This document shows positions 45,329 to 54,826 of a stretch of DNA of 64,000 nucleotides, piece after piece. Made by a program: the position numbers and the translations under genes. Under the pieces are notes generated by a model, which had not been told where the DNA came from, made no database searches, and saw only the letters and a program-made list of their open reading frames with translations. Where the stretch lies: positions 1-64,000 of the forward strand of contig SUYP01000002.1 in NCBI GenBank assembly GCA_015060395.1, written 5' to 3'. Positions within the stretch are counted from its first letter, which is position 1. Each line of letters begins with the position of its first letter. Source of the stretch: Bacteroidales bacterium (lineage in GTDB: Bacteria; Bacteroidota; Bacteroidia; Bacteroidales; UBA932).

Positions 45329-45354
45329 AGATTGTCCCGACAAGTTCGGAATGA
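45329..45354 (-). repeat. Degenerate palindromic repeat upstream of the kinase-RapZ gene
   Basis: The minus strand reads TCATTCCGAACTTGTCGGGACAATCT, a diverged copy of the 40464 element. It lies 11 bases before the kinase start, in the leader between divergent genes. Confidence 0.55.
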
Positions 45355-45409
45355 AAGGGGTTGGTGTCAATTTATTTGCGAATTTACGAAAATGTTCAGA
45401 CAAAAAACT

Positions 45410-45417
45410 TAAATTTG
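45410..45417 (+). promoter_or_regulatory. -7 element of the pncB-pncA operon
   Basis: TAAATTTG fits the TAnnTTTG consensus. It ends one base before an in-frame ATG at 45419, so that ATG is probably not transcribed as a start and the ATG at 45446 is used. Confidence 0.6.
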
Positions 45418-45445
45418 TATGATTTATCATAAACATATAACCGCA

Positions 45446-46930
45446 ATGCTAAATTTTGCATACTGTTCGGACAAGTACCAATACACAATGGGAAAATCCT
45501 TCTATGACAGCGGAATGAAAGACCAGCACGCTGTCTTCAATATGTTTTACAGAAAAGCTCCGGAGAACAACAACTGGGCTGTGGTCAGCGGTACCGACGA
45601 GGTGATCGAAATGATCGAGAACCTCGGCAATATGGATCCCGCCTTCTTCGAGAAGTTCCTTCCGGGCGAAGAATACGCCGAATTCCGAGGCTATCTTTCC
45701 GCAATGAAATTCACCGGAACCGTATATGCGATGCGTGAGGGCGAGATCGTATTCCCTAACCAGCCGATCATCATAGTGGAAGGGCCTCTTATCGAGGCTC
45801 AGGTCCTCGAGACTCCGATGCTCTGCATTATGAACCATCAGATGGCTGTCGCGACAAAGGCTTCAAGGGTATGCCGTGCGACAAACCGTCCTGTAAGCGA
45901 ATTCGGTTCAAGAAGGGCACACGGTCCTTGGGCGGCCACTTACGGTGCCAAGGCAGCCATCATTGCCGGATGCAGCGCAACCTCGAACATCCTCACAGGA
46001 GTTATGTACGACTATGGTTCGACAGGCACTATGGCCCACAGCTATGTTACATCCTTCGGATGCAGCGTGGAGGGTGAGCACAAGGCATTCGACACATATA
46101 TCAAGACACACAAGGGAGAGCCCCTCATACTCCTCATCGACACATACGACACACTGAAGTGCGGAGTCCTCAATGCCATCAGGGCATTCCGAGAGAACGG
46201 CATAGATGACAGCTATGAGCCAGGATACGGCATCAGGCTCGACAGCGGAGACCTTGCCTACCTTTCTATGGAGTGCCGCGAGATTCTCAACGAGAACGGC
46301 CTGAAGGGATGCAAGATATTCGCTACCAACTCATTGGACGAATACCTCATCACCGATCTCGAGCGCCAGGGAGCCTGCATCGATTCATACGGAGTGGGCG
46401 ATGCCATAGCGACAAGCAAGGCTGCCCCTTGCTTCGGCAATGTATATAAGCTCGTCCAGATAGACGGAGAAGGAGTCCTTAAAAGATCGGAAGACAAGAT
46501 CAAGCTCATAAATCCAGGATTCCAGATCACATACAGAATAATGAAGAACGATCCGGCCAAAGGCGAGATATACAAGGCAGACGTCACCTGCCTCAGAGGC
46601 GACGAGCTCTGCAGACAGATCGAGGCCGGTGAGACCTTCACGATCTGCGACGAATTCGACCGATATAAATACAAGACTTTCGAGGCTGGGGAATATACAG
46701 CACTGCCTCTGCAGCACAAGGTTATGGAAAACGGCAGGAGATGCGTCCCATACCACACCCTCGCAGAGAAGAAGGCGTATTACAACAATACACTTATGCA
46801 TTTCAGTCCTAGCGAGAGACGTCTGATCAACCCTCACTACTACAAAGTGGATATCTCAGACGACCTCTACAACCTCAAGATGGGCATCATCAACCGTATC
46901 GTCAAGGAAATAAAAAGCTTCAAGATATGA
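45446..46930 (+). CDS. pncB: Nicotinate phosphoribosyltransferase
   Basis: This enzyme makes nicotinate mononucleotide from nicotinate and PRPP in the Preiss-Handler NAD salvage route. The 494-residue protein starts MLNFAYCSDKYQYTMGKSFYDSG. It has the family motifs EFGSRRAHGPWAA, GCSATSNILTG, MAHSYVTSFG, LLIDTYDT, IRLDSGDLAYLS and FATNSLDEYLI. The frame extends to ATG 45419, but that ATG abuts the -7 element, so 45446 is chosen. It overlaps the nicotinamidase gene by 4 bases (ATGA), so the two steps of nicotinamide salvage are translationally coupled. Confidence 0.93.
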   Translation: MLNFAYCSDKYQYTMGKSFYDSGMKDQHAVFNMFYRKAPENNNWAVVSGTDEVIEMIENLGNMDPAFFEKFLPGEEYAEFRGYLSAMKFTGTVYAMREGEIVFPNQPIIIVEGPLIEAQVLETPMLCIMNHQMAVATKASRVCRATNRPVSEFGSRRAHGPWAATYGAKAAIIAGCSATSNILTGVMYDYGSTGTMAHSYVTSFGCSVEGEHKAFDTYIKTHKGEPLILLIDTYDTLKCGVLNAIRAFRENGIDDSYEPGYGIRLDSGDLAYLSMECREILNENGLKGCKIFATNSLDEYLITDLERQGACIDSYGVGDAIATSKAAPCFGNVYKLVQIDGEGVLKRSEDKIKLINPGFQITYRIMKNDPAKGEIYKADVTCLRGDELCRQIEAGETFTICDEFDRYKYKTFEAGEYTALPLQHKVMENGRRCVPYHTLAEKKAYYNNTLMHFSPSERRLINPHYYKVDISDDLYNLKMGIINRIVKEIKSFKI

Positions 46931-47514
46931 GAAACAGCGCACTCGTAGTCGTAGATATGCTCTATGACTTCATCGACGGAAGTCTTGCCTGTGCCAATGC
47001 TGAAAATGCAGTCAAGGCCACTCTGGGTTTCATCGATTCACAGACAAAGGGACAGAAAGGAGAAGATCACGAGATCCTTGACACCTTTCCAATCCTCTTC
47101 ATCCGCGACCACCATCCTGCCGATCATTCTTCGTTCAAGGAGCAGGGAGGGATATGGCCTCCACACTGCGTTGCCGGCACCAAAGGTGGTGAAATCCACG
47201 AAGACCTTGCTCCGTATGCCAGCGAGGAGCTCACCTTCGACAAGGGATGCGACAAAGCGACAGAGCAATATTCCGGATTCGACGGAGTCAATTATGCAGG
47301 CCAGTCACTCGGAGAGGTGCTGGAGCTTCTTGACACCACTGACGTCTATGTCTGCGGCATAGCTACGGAATACTGCGTACGCAACACCTGCGAAGACCTT
47401 CTCAAGGCAGGCTTCAAGGTGCATCTTCTTCAGGACTGCATAGCATACGTGGATCTTCAGGGACATAAAGATGCCATAGCAGAGATGGCGGCAAAAGGTA
47501 TAAGTATTGAATAA
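46927..47514 (+). CDS. pncA: Nicotinamidase (isochorismatase family)
   Basis: This enzyme hydrolyses nicotinamide to nicotinate, the substrate of the gene just upstream. The 195-residue protein has the catalytic triad candidates Asp10 (VVVDMLYDF), Lys106 (TFDKG) and Cys150 (GIATEYCVRNT), and the metal ligands Asp61, His63 and His67 in RDHHPADHSSF. The stop-start overlap ATGA with pncB supports cotranslation. General isochorismatase-family hydrolase is the fallback call, but the operon context makes nicotinamidase likely. Confidence 0.92.
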   Translation: MRNSALVVVDMLYDFIDGSLACANAENAVKATLGFIDSQTKGQKGEDHEILDTFPILFIRDHHPADHSSFKEQGGIWPPHCVAGTKGGEIHEDLAPYASEELTFDKGCDKATEQYSGFDGVNYAGQSLGEVLELLDTTDVYVCGIATEYCVRNTCEDLLKAGFKVHLLQDCIAYVDLQGHKDAIAEMAAKGISIE

Positions 47515-47536
47515 TCAATATTTTTTCGTACCTTTG
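47507..47536 (+). promoter_or_regulatory. Promoter of the putative porin gene
   Basis: TTG (47507-47509) is followed after 19 bases by TACCTTTG (47529-47536), a consensus match. The transcript would have almost no leader before ATG 47547. The -33 box lies within the last codons of pncA. Confidence 0.7.
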
Positions 47537-47546
47537 CTGTCTTGTT

Positions 47547-50270
47547 ATGAAGAAAGTTGTGGCTAAAATATGGGTACCGATGCTGCTTGTACTTACAGCA
47601 GCCGTACAGTCCTTCGGTATCGATGCGCATAGAGCGGTGAGACTTCGCGGTCTCGCTGACTCTCTTGCACTTACCCGTATCGAGGACTCGACTGACACAG
47701 GAATCGCGGTTGCAGACAGTCTGACGGCCGATTCGCTGACGCTCGACACCCTATTCCTCGCAGCCCGTGACACAATCAAGGTTCCGGACTCGCTCCAATA
47801 CACCGACCCTTTCTTCTACAAATATTATATCGCCGTAAAGGACTCTGCTACAAGAGCTCAGGTGCGCGACTCCCTTATTATGGCAGGAGACACCCTCGAG
47901 CTTATGAAGCTTGACTCACTCTACATCAAGGATTCGACAGAGGTCGCCATAGCAAGGCACAATGCCTGGTACGCATCGCTTACCCGCAAAGAGCGTAAGA
48001 AGTATGATGCCGAGCAGAAGCTTCCCGCTCTGATCGCTGCAGCCAACCGAAAGCTTGAGATCAAGGACAGCATCAAGGCATACAAGGACAGTGTAATAGA
48101 AGCCACTCCGCGCATCCTTGAGACTTTCGCTTTCCCTGACTCGATGCACTACAAGAGGATAGTGACCTGGAATCACGACAGATATTTCCATAACCTGAAC
48201 GATCTGAGAGACCAGTCTGCCGATTCGTCATTCAATTACAACTTCCACGATTATCCGTTCTTCAAGGAGGACGTCAACGCCACCTGGCTCGGAGTTTCAG
48301 GCTCTCCGGTGCAGCTTTACGACTATTTCAAAAGGCAGGAGATAGACAACGCCATCTTCTACACGCCTTATTCGATATACACCTATACTCCGGAAAACCT
48401 TCCGCAGTTCAACACCAAGACTCCTTACACCGAGCTTGCGTATTACGGTACCCTGTTCGCAAACAAGGAAAAGGAGGAGTCGAACATAAGGATACGTACG
48501 ACCCAGAACATCACTCCTGAACTCAACATTTTGCTTGAGTATCACAGGTATGGCAGCAACGGTATGCTGAAGAGAGAGGATACCGACAACAGAAATGTCG
48601 TAATGGCCGCCAACTATACGGGCAAGAAGTATCTTATGCACACAGGATACATCTATGACAGGATCGAAAGAAGCGAAAACGGCGGAGTCGTCGATACCAA
48701 ATGGATCAGGGACACGACCGTTGACTCACGAGAGATAGATGTATATCTGCGTGATGCAAGCAACAAGCTCAAGAGAAACACGCTTTTCCTTGACCAGACC
48801 TACCGAATTCCTTTCACTTTCCTCGACAAGGAATATCGCGCGAAAAAGAAAGCCGAAGAGCTGCGCATCGCCGAACGTGACAGCATTATGGCCACCGGAG
48901 ACTCCGTGGCCATAGCAGCTTACAACGAACGCGAGGCAGACCGTCTTGAAGCTCTGGCTGAAGCCGGTGCAGGATCCGACACCCTCAATACCGACATCAC
49001 CACAGCCTTCATCGGACACAGCAGCGAGTACTCGGTGTTCCGCAAGACCTACGAGGACAATATTACAGATGATTTCGGAAAGGCATTCTACGATGACCGT
49101 TTCTACATCAATCCGACCCAAAGCAAGGATTCGATGAGGGTTATGAAATTCGAGAACCGCTTCTTCATCAGGCTCCAGCCTTGGAAGAGCGACGGCATCG
49201 TATCGAAACTCGACGTAGGTGTGGGAGACAAGCTTGCGAACTATTACAGTTTCAAACCTGCTGACTACATCCAGGGCAGCCACAACGTGCTTCTGAACAC
49301 GGCCTACCTCTATGCGGGTGCACAGGGCCAGTACAAGAAGTATCTGGAATGGGATGCATTCGGAAAGTATTCGTTCCTCGGATATGAAGTCAATGACTTC
49401 AACATCAATGCGAATGCTGTGTTCAAGGCATATCCTTTCAGAAAAGACAGGCAGAGCCCTCTGGAACTCAGGGCGCACTTCGAGACAAGTCTCAAGGAGC
49501 CGGATTACTATCAGCAGCATCTGTTCACCAACCACTATAAGTGGGACAATGACTTCGGCAAGATATCTACGACCAAAGTGGAAGCCTCTCTCTCGGTTCC
49601 AAGATGGAAACTGGCAGCTTCATTCGGATATGCCTTGCTGAGCAACAACATATATTACGACACCCTCGGCATTGCCCGCCAGAACACAAAGCCGATGAGT
49701 GTTATGACAGCCTCACTCAGAAAGGACTTCCAGTTATGGAAATTCCATTTCGACCACAGGCTTCTTTTCCAGCTCTCATCCGACAAGGATGTGATGCCAT
49801 TGCCGATGCTCGGCCTCAACCTGAGGTATTACGCGGAATTCGACGTGGTCAAGAACGCTATGACAATGCAGATCGGCGCCAACGGAACATTCACGACAAA
49901 ATGGTATGCGCCCGCATACAACCCGGTCCTTGGAGTGTTCCATAATCAGAACAAGGAACAGTTCGGCAACTGCCCTTATATTGACGTATTCGTCAATGTA
50001 CAGTGGAAGAGGGTATCGGTGTTCCTGAAGGCAGTCAACCTCAATATGGGATGGCCGAATGAATCGGCCGACTATTTCTCTGCTGCGGGCTACATAGCCC
50101 CTCAGAGGACATTCAAGATAGGTGTGACCTGGCCTTTCTATGTTCAAGCGGGTAAGAAATCAACCAGTGCAAGCGGAGGGAAAGGTACCGCGGGAGGCGG
50201 TAGAAGCGGTGGAGCCGCGCGAGGCGGCGGGGCAAACTCCGGACTGAGACCAGGAGCACCTGGCCGGTAA
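47547..50270 (+). CDS. Putative porin (Bacteroidota Porin_10-like) with Gly-rich tail
   Basis: A 907-residue outer-membrane protein with signal peptide (cut near QSFG). An Asp/Ser/Thr-rich, helical N-terminal region (about 25-190, with many DSL repeats) precedes a conserved VTWNHDRYFHNLNDLRDQSADSSFNYNFHDYPFFKEDVNATWLG-type segment. That segment marks the putative porin family. A large beta-barrel follows, ending in the expected strand IGVTWPFYVQAG. Unusually, about 38 residues rich in Gly, Ser and Arg continue after the last barrel strand (GGGRSGGAARGGGANSGLRPGAPGR), which would project from the barrel end. It has its own promoter and is followed by a lytic transglycosylase gene 19 bases later. 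Confidence 0.8.
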   Translation: MKKVVAKIWVPMLLVLTAAVQSFGIDAHRAVRLRGLADSLALTRIEDSTDTGIAVADSLTADSLTLDTLFLAARDTIKVPDSLQYTDPFFYKYYIAVKDSATRAQVRDSLIMAGDTLELMKLDSLYIKDSTEVAIARHNAWYASLTRKERKKYDAEQKLPALIAAANRKLEIKDSIKAYKDSVIEATPRILETFAFPDSMHYKRIVTWNHDRYFHNLNDLRDQSADSSFNYNFHDYPFFKEDVNATWLGVSGSPVQLYDYFKRQEIDNAIFYTPYSIYTYTPENLPQFNTKTPYTELAYYGTLFANKEKEESNIRIRTTQNITPELNILLEYHRYGSNGMLKREDTDNRNVVMAANYTGKKYLMHTGYIYDRIERSENGGVVDTKWIRDTTVDSREIDVYLRDASNKLKRNTLFLDQTYRIPFTFLDKEYRAKKKAEELRIAERDSIMATGDSVAIAAYNEREADRLEALAEAGAGSDTLNTDITTAFIGHSSEYSVFRKTYEDNITDDFGKAFYDDRFYINPTQSKDSMRVMKFENRFFIRLQPWKSDGIVSKLDVGVGDKLANYYSFKPADYIQGSHNVLLNTAYLYAGAQGQYKKYLEWDAFGKYSFLGYEVNDFNINANAVFKAYPFRKDRQSPLELRAHFETSLKEPDYYQQHLFTNHYKWDNDFGKISTTKVEASLSVPRWKLAASFGYALLSNNIYYDTLGIARQNTKPMSVMTASLRKDFQLWKFHFDHRLLFQLSSDKDVMPLPMLGLNLRYYAEFDVVKNAMTMQIGANGTFTTKWYAPAYNPVLGVFHNQNKEQFGNCPYIDVFVNVQWKRVSVFLKAVNLNMGWPNESADYFSAAGYIAPQRTFKIGVTWPFYVQAGKKSTSASGGKGTAGGGRSGGAARGGGANSGLRPGAPGR

Positions 50271-50289
50271 GCACAGAAAGTAGTGTAAG

Positions 50290-51366
50290 ATGAGAATCAA
50301 TTTTAGTGAAAAAAGAAAAAGAAGAGTAAGAAACGTAATCATTTCAATGCTGATAATATGCGCGATGCCGCTGCTTGAAAGCGGAAGACCGCTCAGCGGA
50401 GCCAGCACGACCGATGTATTTGCAGGACAGGAAATCGTCTGTGCCATCGATCTTTGCGACGATATGTACGGCTCACACGGCCTTGAGACAGGCTTCAACT
50501 ATCAGCTTCTGAACAGATTTGCTCACGACAACAGATGTAATGTAAAGATAGTTTCTGCCGGAAGGAAAGAGAACTGGAAAGACTCTCTGGCCCAGGGAAA
50601 GGTAGATATCGTCATTATGCACGATGCCGAGGCGCAGGAGGCGGAAGGCCTCAACCTGTCCCGAAAGATCGACGAATGCACCGTATGGGCGGTGAAGGAG
50701 GGGGATCAGCTCCGCCAGGTCAACACCTGGATAAGCCATATCACGTCTTCTGAATATTTCAAGACATCAAAGGCTTCATATACAGGCACTTTCAATCCAT
50801 ACAAACGCGCTGACAGAGGTGTTGTGACAAAGACCCTGAGTCCATACGACGACATCATCAGGAAGTACGCCTCAGAGCTCGGATGGGACTGGAGGATGCT
50901 TGCGGCTGTCATATATCAGGAATCAAAGTTCTCCATCAACTCAACATCGCACAGAGGGGCCAAAGGCCTTATGCAGGTAATGCCCCAGACTGCAAGATAT
51001 TACGAGATCGACGACCTTCTTGACCCAGAAAAGAACATCAAGGCAGGAACCAGCCACCTCAAGAGGCTGCAGAGGCTTTATGCAAAAAGCGGTATGGAGA
51101 GCCTCGAGATGGTAAAGTTCACTCTTGCCGCATACAATGCCGGAGAAGGCCGCGTAGCAGACTGCCGCAACTTTGCGGAATCCAGAGATGTGAACAAGAA
51201 TGTATGGGATGACATCGTCAATATAATCCCTCTTATGAGAGAGGACAGTATCCTTGAGGAAGAGTCCGTAAAGCTTGGAAAATTCGAAGGCTACGAGACC
51301 ATAGCATATATTGACAGCGTAATGTCTTTGTACGAAGCATTCTGCAGGATCTGCCCTCAGGCCTGA
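50290..51366 (+). CDS. MltF-like membrane-bound lytic murein transglycosylase
   Basis: A 358-residue protein with an N-terminal hydrophobic anchor or signal (VIISMLIICAMPLL). A partial periplasmic solute-binding-like domain follows (about 50-150, GFNYQLLNRFAHDNRCNVKIVSAGRKE). The C-terminal SLT domain (about 185-320) has catalytic Glu211 in IYQESKF, then HRGAKGLMQVMPQTA and TLAAYNAGEGRV. This order, SBP_bac_3-like then SLT, is that of MltF. It cleaves glycan strands to 1,6-anhydro-MurNAc products, the substrate entering the AmgK/MurU recycling route also encoded in this window. It lies 19 bases after the porin gene and is convergent with the LolE-like permease gene with a 4-base gap. Confidence 0.88.
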   Translation: MRINFSEKRKRRVRNVIISMLIICAMPLLESGRPLSGASTTDVFAGQEIVCAIDLCDDMYGSHGLETGFNYQLLNRFAHDNRCNVKIVSAGRKENWKDSLAQGKVDIVIMHDAEAQEAEGLNLSRKIDECTVWAVKEGDQLRQVNTWISHITSSEYFKTSKASYTGTFNPYKRADRGVVTKTLSPYDDIIRKYASELGWDWRMLAAVIYQESKFSINSTSHRGAKGLMQVMPQTARYYEIDDLLDPEKNIKAGTSHLKRLQRLYAKSGMESLEMVKFTLAAYNAGEGRVADCRNFAESRDVNKNVWDDIVNIIPLMREDSILEEESVKLGKFEGYETIAYIDSVMSLYEAFCRICPQA

Positions 51367-51370
51367 AATT

Positions 51371-52537
51371 CTATCTGACCCTTACGGTATCTGCAGGATC
51401 TACCTTGGAAATGAACAGACAAGGGATAAGCAGCAGAAGCATAATCAGGACAAAGGCCAGGATATCGGCCGTAAGGATCATACCGAAATCCATTTTTACA
51501 GGAACGAATGACACAAAATAGTTCTCAGGATTCAGCCTGAGGACTTTTGTCGTATCCTGGATGATGCAGAAAAGTATCGCTAGCGCATTGCCTGCAAGCA
51601 TACCTTTGGCCACAAGAATGGCCGAAGACGACAGAAATACCTTGGAAATGGCCCCGTCCGTCATACCGAGGGATTTGAGGAGGCCTATCGTAGATATGTT
51701 CTCAAAAAGCATTATCAGCAGACCGGATATCATATTGAAGCCGGCGACTATCGTCATCAGGATCAATATGAGCAGTACATTGAAGTCTATGAGGCTGAGC
51801 CAGTCGAAGAGCTGCGGATAAGAGGAAACCGATGACGATGCTATCACTGACTCCTCGTCATCAGAGCTATAGGCGTTGATCAGGGTTCCGATCCTGTCAT
51901 TGGCAGACTCTATATCTGACTCGTTTCTCATATCATCTTCCAGAAGGATTTCAAGACAGGAAACCTCTGACGCGTTCCAGCCGTTAACCCTCTGAAGGTC
52001 AGAGATATCCGCATATACTACAAGCTTGTCATCAGCCTCAACCAAGGCGTCATAGACAGACGTAACCGTGAACTGCCTCGCCTTTACCGACTCTCCGACA
52101 AAATATGTGAGCATCCTGTCGCCAGTCTTGAGACCGGCAATTTCCGCAAGACGCTTGGGAACTGACACTGCCAGAGACACCGTATCATCGTTCTCCATTC
52201 CTTTGAAAAGCACTCCCTGAATATTGTCTCCGCTCTTGACGATTCCGGCCTTATATACCACAGGACGGATTTCAGAGACTCCCTCCACTTCTTCGATATA
52301 CGGTCTGTATGCCGCATCAGCCTCGATCGGAAGGGATTCATCAAGTACGGACAGAGTCGGAGGAGTTATCCTTATGTCTCCGGAAATATCTGAAAGCCCC
52401 GAACGTATAGCGTGCCGGAAGCCTGAAGAAACGGAGACGGCAATGATCATAACAAGAAAACTTACCGCAATGCATATCATCGCGATATTCCCCTTGAATC
52501 TGAGTCTTCCGGCTATGAAGAACGAGGCGTCCATCAC
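51371..52537 (-). CDS. LolE/FtsX-like ABC transporter permease
   Basis: A 388-residue protein. The N-terminal membrane helix (GNIAMICIAVSFLVMIIAVSVSSGFRHAI) is followed by a large periplasmic MacB-PCD-like domain (about 50-235), then three C-terminal helices (FNVLLILILMTIVAGFNMISGLLIMLFE, SAILVAKGMLAGNALAILF, ADILAFVLIMLLLLIPCL). The layout matches FtsX-like permeases, closest to the lipoprotein-releasing LolC/LolE type. The ATPase gene is not adjacent. The start overlaps the end of the TPR gene by 4 bases. A role in lipoprotein sorting is plausible in a genome rich in surface lipoproteins, but other FtsX-family roles are possible. Confidence 0.82.
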   Translation of the reverse strand: MMDASFFIAGRLRFKGNIAMICIAVSFLVMIIAVSVSSGFRHAIRSGLSDISGDIRITPPTLSVLDESLPIEADAAYRPYIEEVEGVSEIRPVVYKAGIVKSGDNIQGVLFKGMENDDTVSLAVSVPKRLAEIAGLKTGDRMLTYFVGESVKARQFTVTSVYDALVEADDKLVVYADISDLQRVNGWNASEVSCLEILLEDDMRNESDIESANDRIGTLINAYSSDDEESVIASSSVSSYPQLFDWLSLIDFNVLLILILMTIVAGFNMISGLLIMLFENISTIGLLKSLGMTDGAISKVFLSSSAILVAKGMLAGNALAILFCIIQDTTKVLRLNPENYFVSFVPVKMDFGMILTADILAFVLIMLLLLIPCLFISKVDPADTVRVR

Positions 52538-53451
52538 TTCCTGTTCAGCGCATCGAGACGTCCCTGGGCAAGGAGCTTGTCCTTATCCGAACCATACTTC
52601 ACGATCAATGCGAGATATTTCTTCTCAAGCTTCAGATTCTTCATCTTCCTCGAGGCAAGAAGTCCGTTCTGCATCGCGGTGTAGTCGTCGGGCTGTTTCT
52701 TGAGCACCTTGTCATAATACTTCAGGGCAGTCTTGTACTCCTGCCTGATCAGATGATATGAGCCTATATTGTTCACAAAGCCCATATTGTCAGGATAGAG
52801 TTTCGAAAGCTGCTGCGACAGAGCAAGAAAGGCCTCGTATGACGCCGGGCTTCCTATCGAATAGAAACTGAAGCAATATTCCTGCATAGCCTCCTCGAAG
52901 AAACCCTTGCCGGCCTCAGTGCCGTCGTATTCCCAGGGCCTCTGTCTGGACATATTCTCTGAAATCAGGTCCTGAAGATACGCCAGAGCCATATCAGGGC
53001 TTTCTTTTTCGTATGCAATATATGCATTGGCCTTCATAAATCTGAAATCAAGCCTGTCAGGCCAATACTGGATGGCCTTGTCCGCAGCCTTTATCGCCTG
53101 CCCGTACAGTTCATCATCGAAGATGTTCTCCTGATAATAATATATGTCATTGCCGAGACTGTCCTTCAAAGAGAGGATCGGCTCCATACCGAGATATCTT
53201 TTGGAAGAACGCGACACGACCTCAGAAGTCTGAGCCTTGGTAAAAAGATAGCTGAACTTTCCGAGAAGCATCCTGGCATCGGTAGAATCCGCCTTCTCCC
53301 AGTTGTTCAATATGGTCTCTACACCGAGTCCTGCCGGTCCCAGTTTCGAAACAAGAAGATCATATCTCTGCGCATACCTTTCAGAGTCGGTCTGTGCAAA
53401 GACTGTGATATATGCAAGTAGTGCAAATACTGCCGTCAGGATCCTTTTCAT
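52534..53451 (-). CDS. TPR-repeat exported protein
   Basis: A 305-residue protein from ATG 53451, giving a standard signal peptide (MKRILTAVFALLAYITVFAQ). An upstream ATG at 53469 overlaps the rsmF-like gene and adds MLNKNY. The C-terminal half has tetratricopeptide-like helical pairs (NIGSYHLIRQEYKTALKYYDKVLKKQPDDYTAMQNGLLASRK), and the N-terminal half is helical with AIKAADKAIQYWPDRLDFRFMKANAY. It probably acts as a periplasmic protein-protein interaction scaffold. It is coupled by a 4-base overlap to the LolE-like permease, which may hint at a shared envelope role. Confidence 0.78.
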   Translation of the reverse strand: MKRILTAVFALLAYITVFAQTDSERYAQRYDLLVSKLGPAGLGVETILNNWEKADSTDARMLLGKFSYLFTKAQTSEVVSRSSKRYLGMEPILSLKDSLGNDIYYYQENIFDDELYGQAIKAADKAIQYWPDRLDFRFMKANAYIAYEKESPDMALAYLQDLISENMSRQRPWEYDGTEAGKGFFEEAMQEYCFSFYSIGSPASYEAFLALSQQLSKLYPDNMGFVNNIGSYHLIRQEYKTALKYYDKVLKKQPDDYTAMQNGLLASRKMKNLKLEKKYLALIVKYGSDKDKLLAQGRLDALNRK

Positions 53452-53458
53452 ATAATTC

Positions 53459-54826
53459 TTATTTAACATTCATTCTTATTCTTCTGCTCTGCGGATACAG
53501 ATTGTTGCATCTGTTGCCGAGATTCTTCACAAAGCCTAGCGGAAGGCCCTCATAAACAATTGTCACATAACCTTTTGGCAAATCAGGAAGAGTAATCGCA
53601 TCCCTGTGCAGATAAGCCAGAGCCGTCTCACGGTCAACATCGGCTTCCGGAAATGCGCCTCTTTCAAATACAAGCGAAAGAGCCAGATCGGCATCCGGCA
53701 CGAGAGTCTTTCCTTTCAGCATACCCACTGCGCATCCTGCCGCAATTATATGCAAAGCCTGCTCCAGAGCGGCAAGTTCCGACATTATGGACTTAGGCAC
53801 TGCTATCAGAGTCTCTCCTCTCTGCCTGAATACTGAGTCAACCTTCAGAAGTCCCGGTGCACTTTCAGGAACAGCTGCCGCTTTGGCAGGACGGCCTCCT
53901 CTGGACTTCATATCGCGGATTTCCACATCCGAAGTCTTACGCAAGGCGCTGCAGTACTGGCCCTCCCCTTCGACGTGTCCAGGAACAAGGCTGTAGCCAT
54001 ATCTGGTCTTTATCACCTTATCACCTGCATTAAGGGCATCATCCCCGAAAAGAGGCTCCGCCCCAAGCTCCTCTGCAATCCACCCCACATTTCCATCGTT
54101 TTCATAGCGGTTGAATGTACAGGTGGAATAAATGAATACGCCTTCCTGCTTCAGGGCAGGCCATACATCCGCCACAATCCTCCTCTGCCGTGCCTCGCAT
54201 AGGGCCACATTATCCACAGACCATTGCTTCTGCGCCTCGGCATCCTTACGGAACATACCCTCGCCGGAGCAAGGGACATCGGCGACGATTATGTCGAAAT
54301 ATCCCGGCAGGGCAGCAAAGGCCTTAGGATCATCCGATGTCACCACGACATTCGGATCTCCCCACAATGCCACATTGTCGGCAAGGATTCCGGCACGAGC
54401 CTTCATAACTTCATTTGCGACAAGGACAAAACCGTCTCCGAAGGCATCCCTCAGAGAAGCTGCCATATCGGTAGTCTTTCCCCCGGGAGCGGCACAAAGG
54501 TCCAGCACCCTCACCGGACGTCCCTCCGGACGGGAAATCCCCTCAAGAAGCCTTCTGAAGGCATATCCCACAAACATCGAAGACGAGTCCTGTACATAAT
54601 ATCCGCCGGCGTGAAAGTGCGGATCAAGAGTAAACAGAGGCCTCTCAGGAAGTATCCTTCCGTAAGGATTCCAGGCAACAGGACGGCCGTCAGGGCATAT
54701 CCCTTTCTTGAAAGGATTTGATCTGACAGCAGTTGAAGCCGGGCTTTCAAAAGCAGAAAAAGCGACAAGGGCATTATCGCTCCCTATCGCCTCTTCAAGA
54801 TATTTCCTGAATGACTCGTTGATCAT
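53459..54826 (-). CDS. RsmF/NOL1-like RNA (cytosine-C5) methyltransferase
   Basis: A 455-residue SAM-dependent methyltransferase of the NOL1/NOP2/Sun family. The SAM-binding motif is VLDLCAAPGGKTT. The catalytic Cys regions are ADVPCSGEGMFRKD (motif IV) and YSTCTFNRYENDGNV (motif VI). An N-terminal segment precedes PHFHAGGYYVQDSSSMF, and a C-terminal PUA-like/RsmF-B domain ends in CNNLYPQSRRIRMN. This fits 16S rRNA m5C1407 methyltransferase RsmF and its Bacteroidota relatives; the exact target base is not provable here. Its start overlaps the SRPBCC gene by 4 bases. Confidence 0.88.
   Translation of the reverse strand: MINESFRKYLEEAIGSDNALVAFSAFESPASTAVRSNPFKKGICPDGRPVAWNPYGRILPERPLFTLDPHFHAGGYYVQDSSSMFVGYAFRRLLEGISRPEGRPVRVLDLCAAPGGKTTDMAASLRDAFGDGFVLVANEVMKARAGILADNVALWGDPNVVVTSDDPKAFAALPGYFDIIVADVPCSGEGMFRKDAEAQKQWSVDNVALCEARQRRIVADVWPALKQEGVFIYSTCTFNRYENDGNVGWIAEELGAEPLFGDDALNAGDKVIKTRYGYSLVPGHVEGEGQYCSALRKTSDVEIRDMKSRGGRPAKAAAVPESAPGLLKVDSVFRQRGETLIAVPKSIMSELAALEQALHIIAAGCAVGMLKGKTLVPDADLALSLVFERGAFPEADVDRETALAYLHRDAITLPDLPKGYVTIVYEGLPLGFVKNLGNRCNNLYPQSRRIRMNVK

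Noticed and set aside
48726..49535. 269-codon minus-strand frame inside the putative porin gene
   Set aside because: Shadow of a strand-rich barrel gene. No start context, no family.
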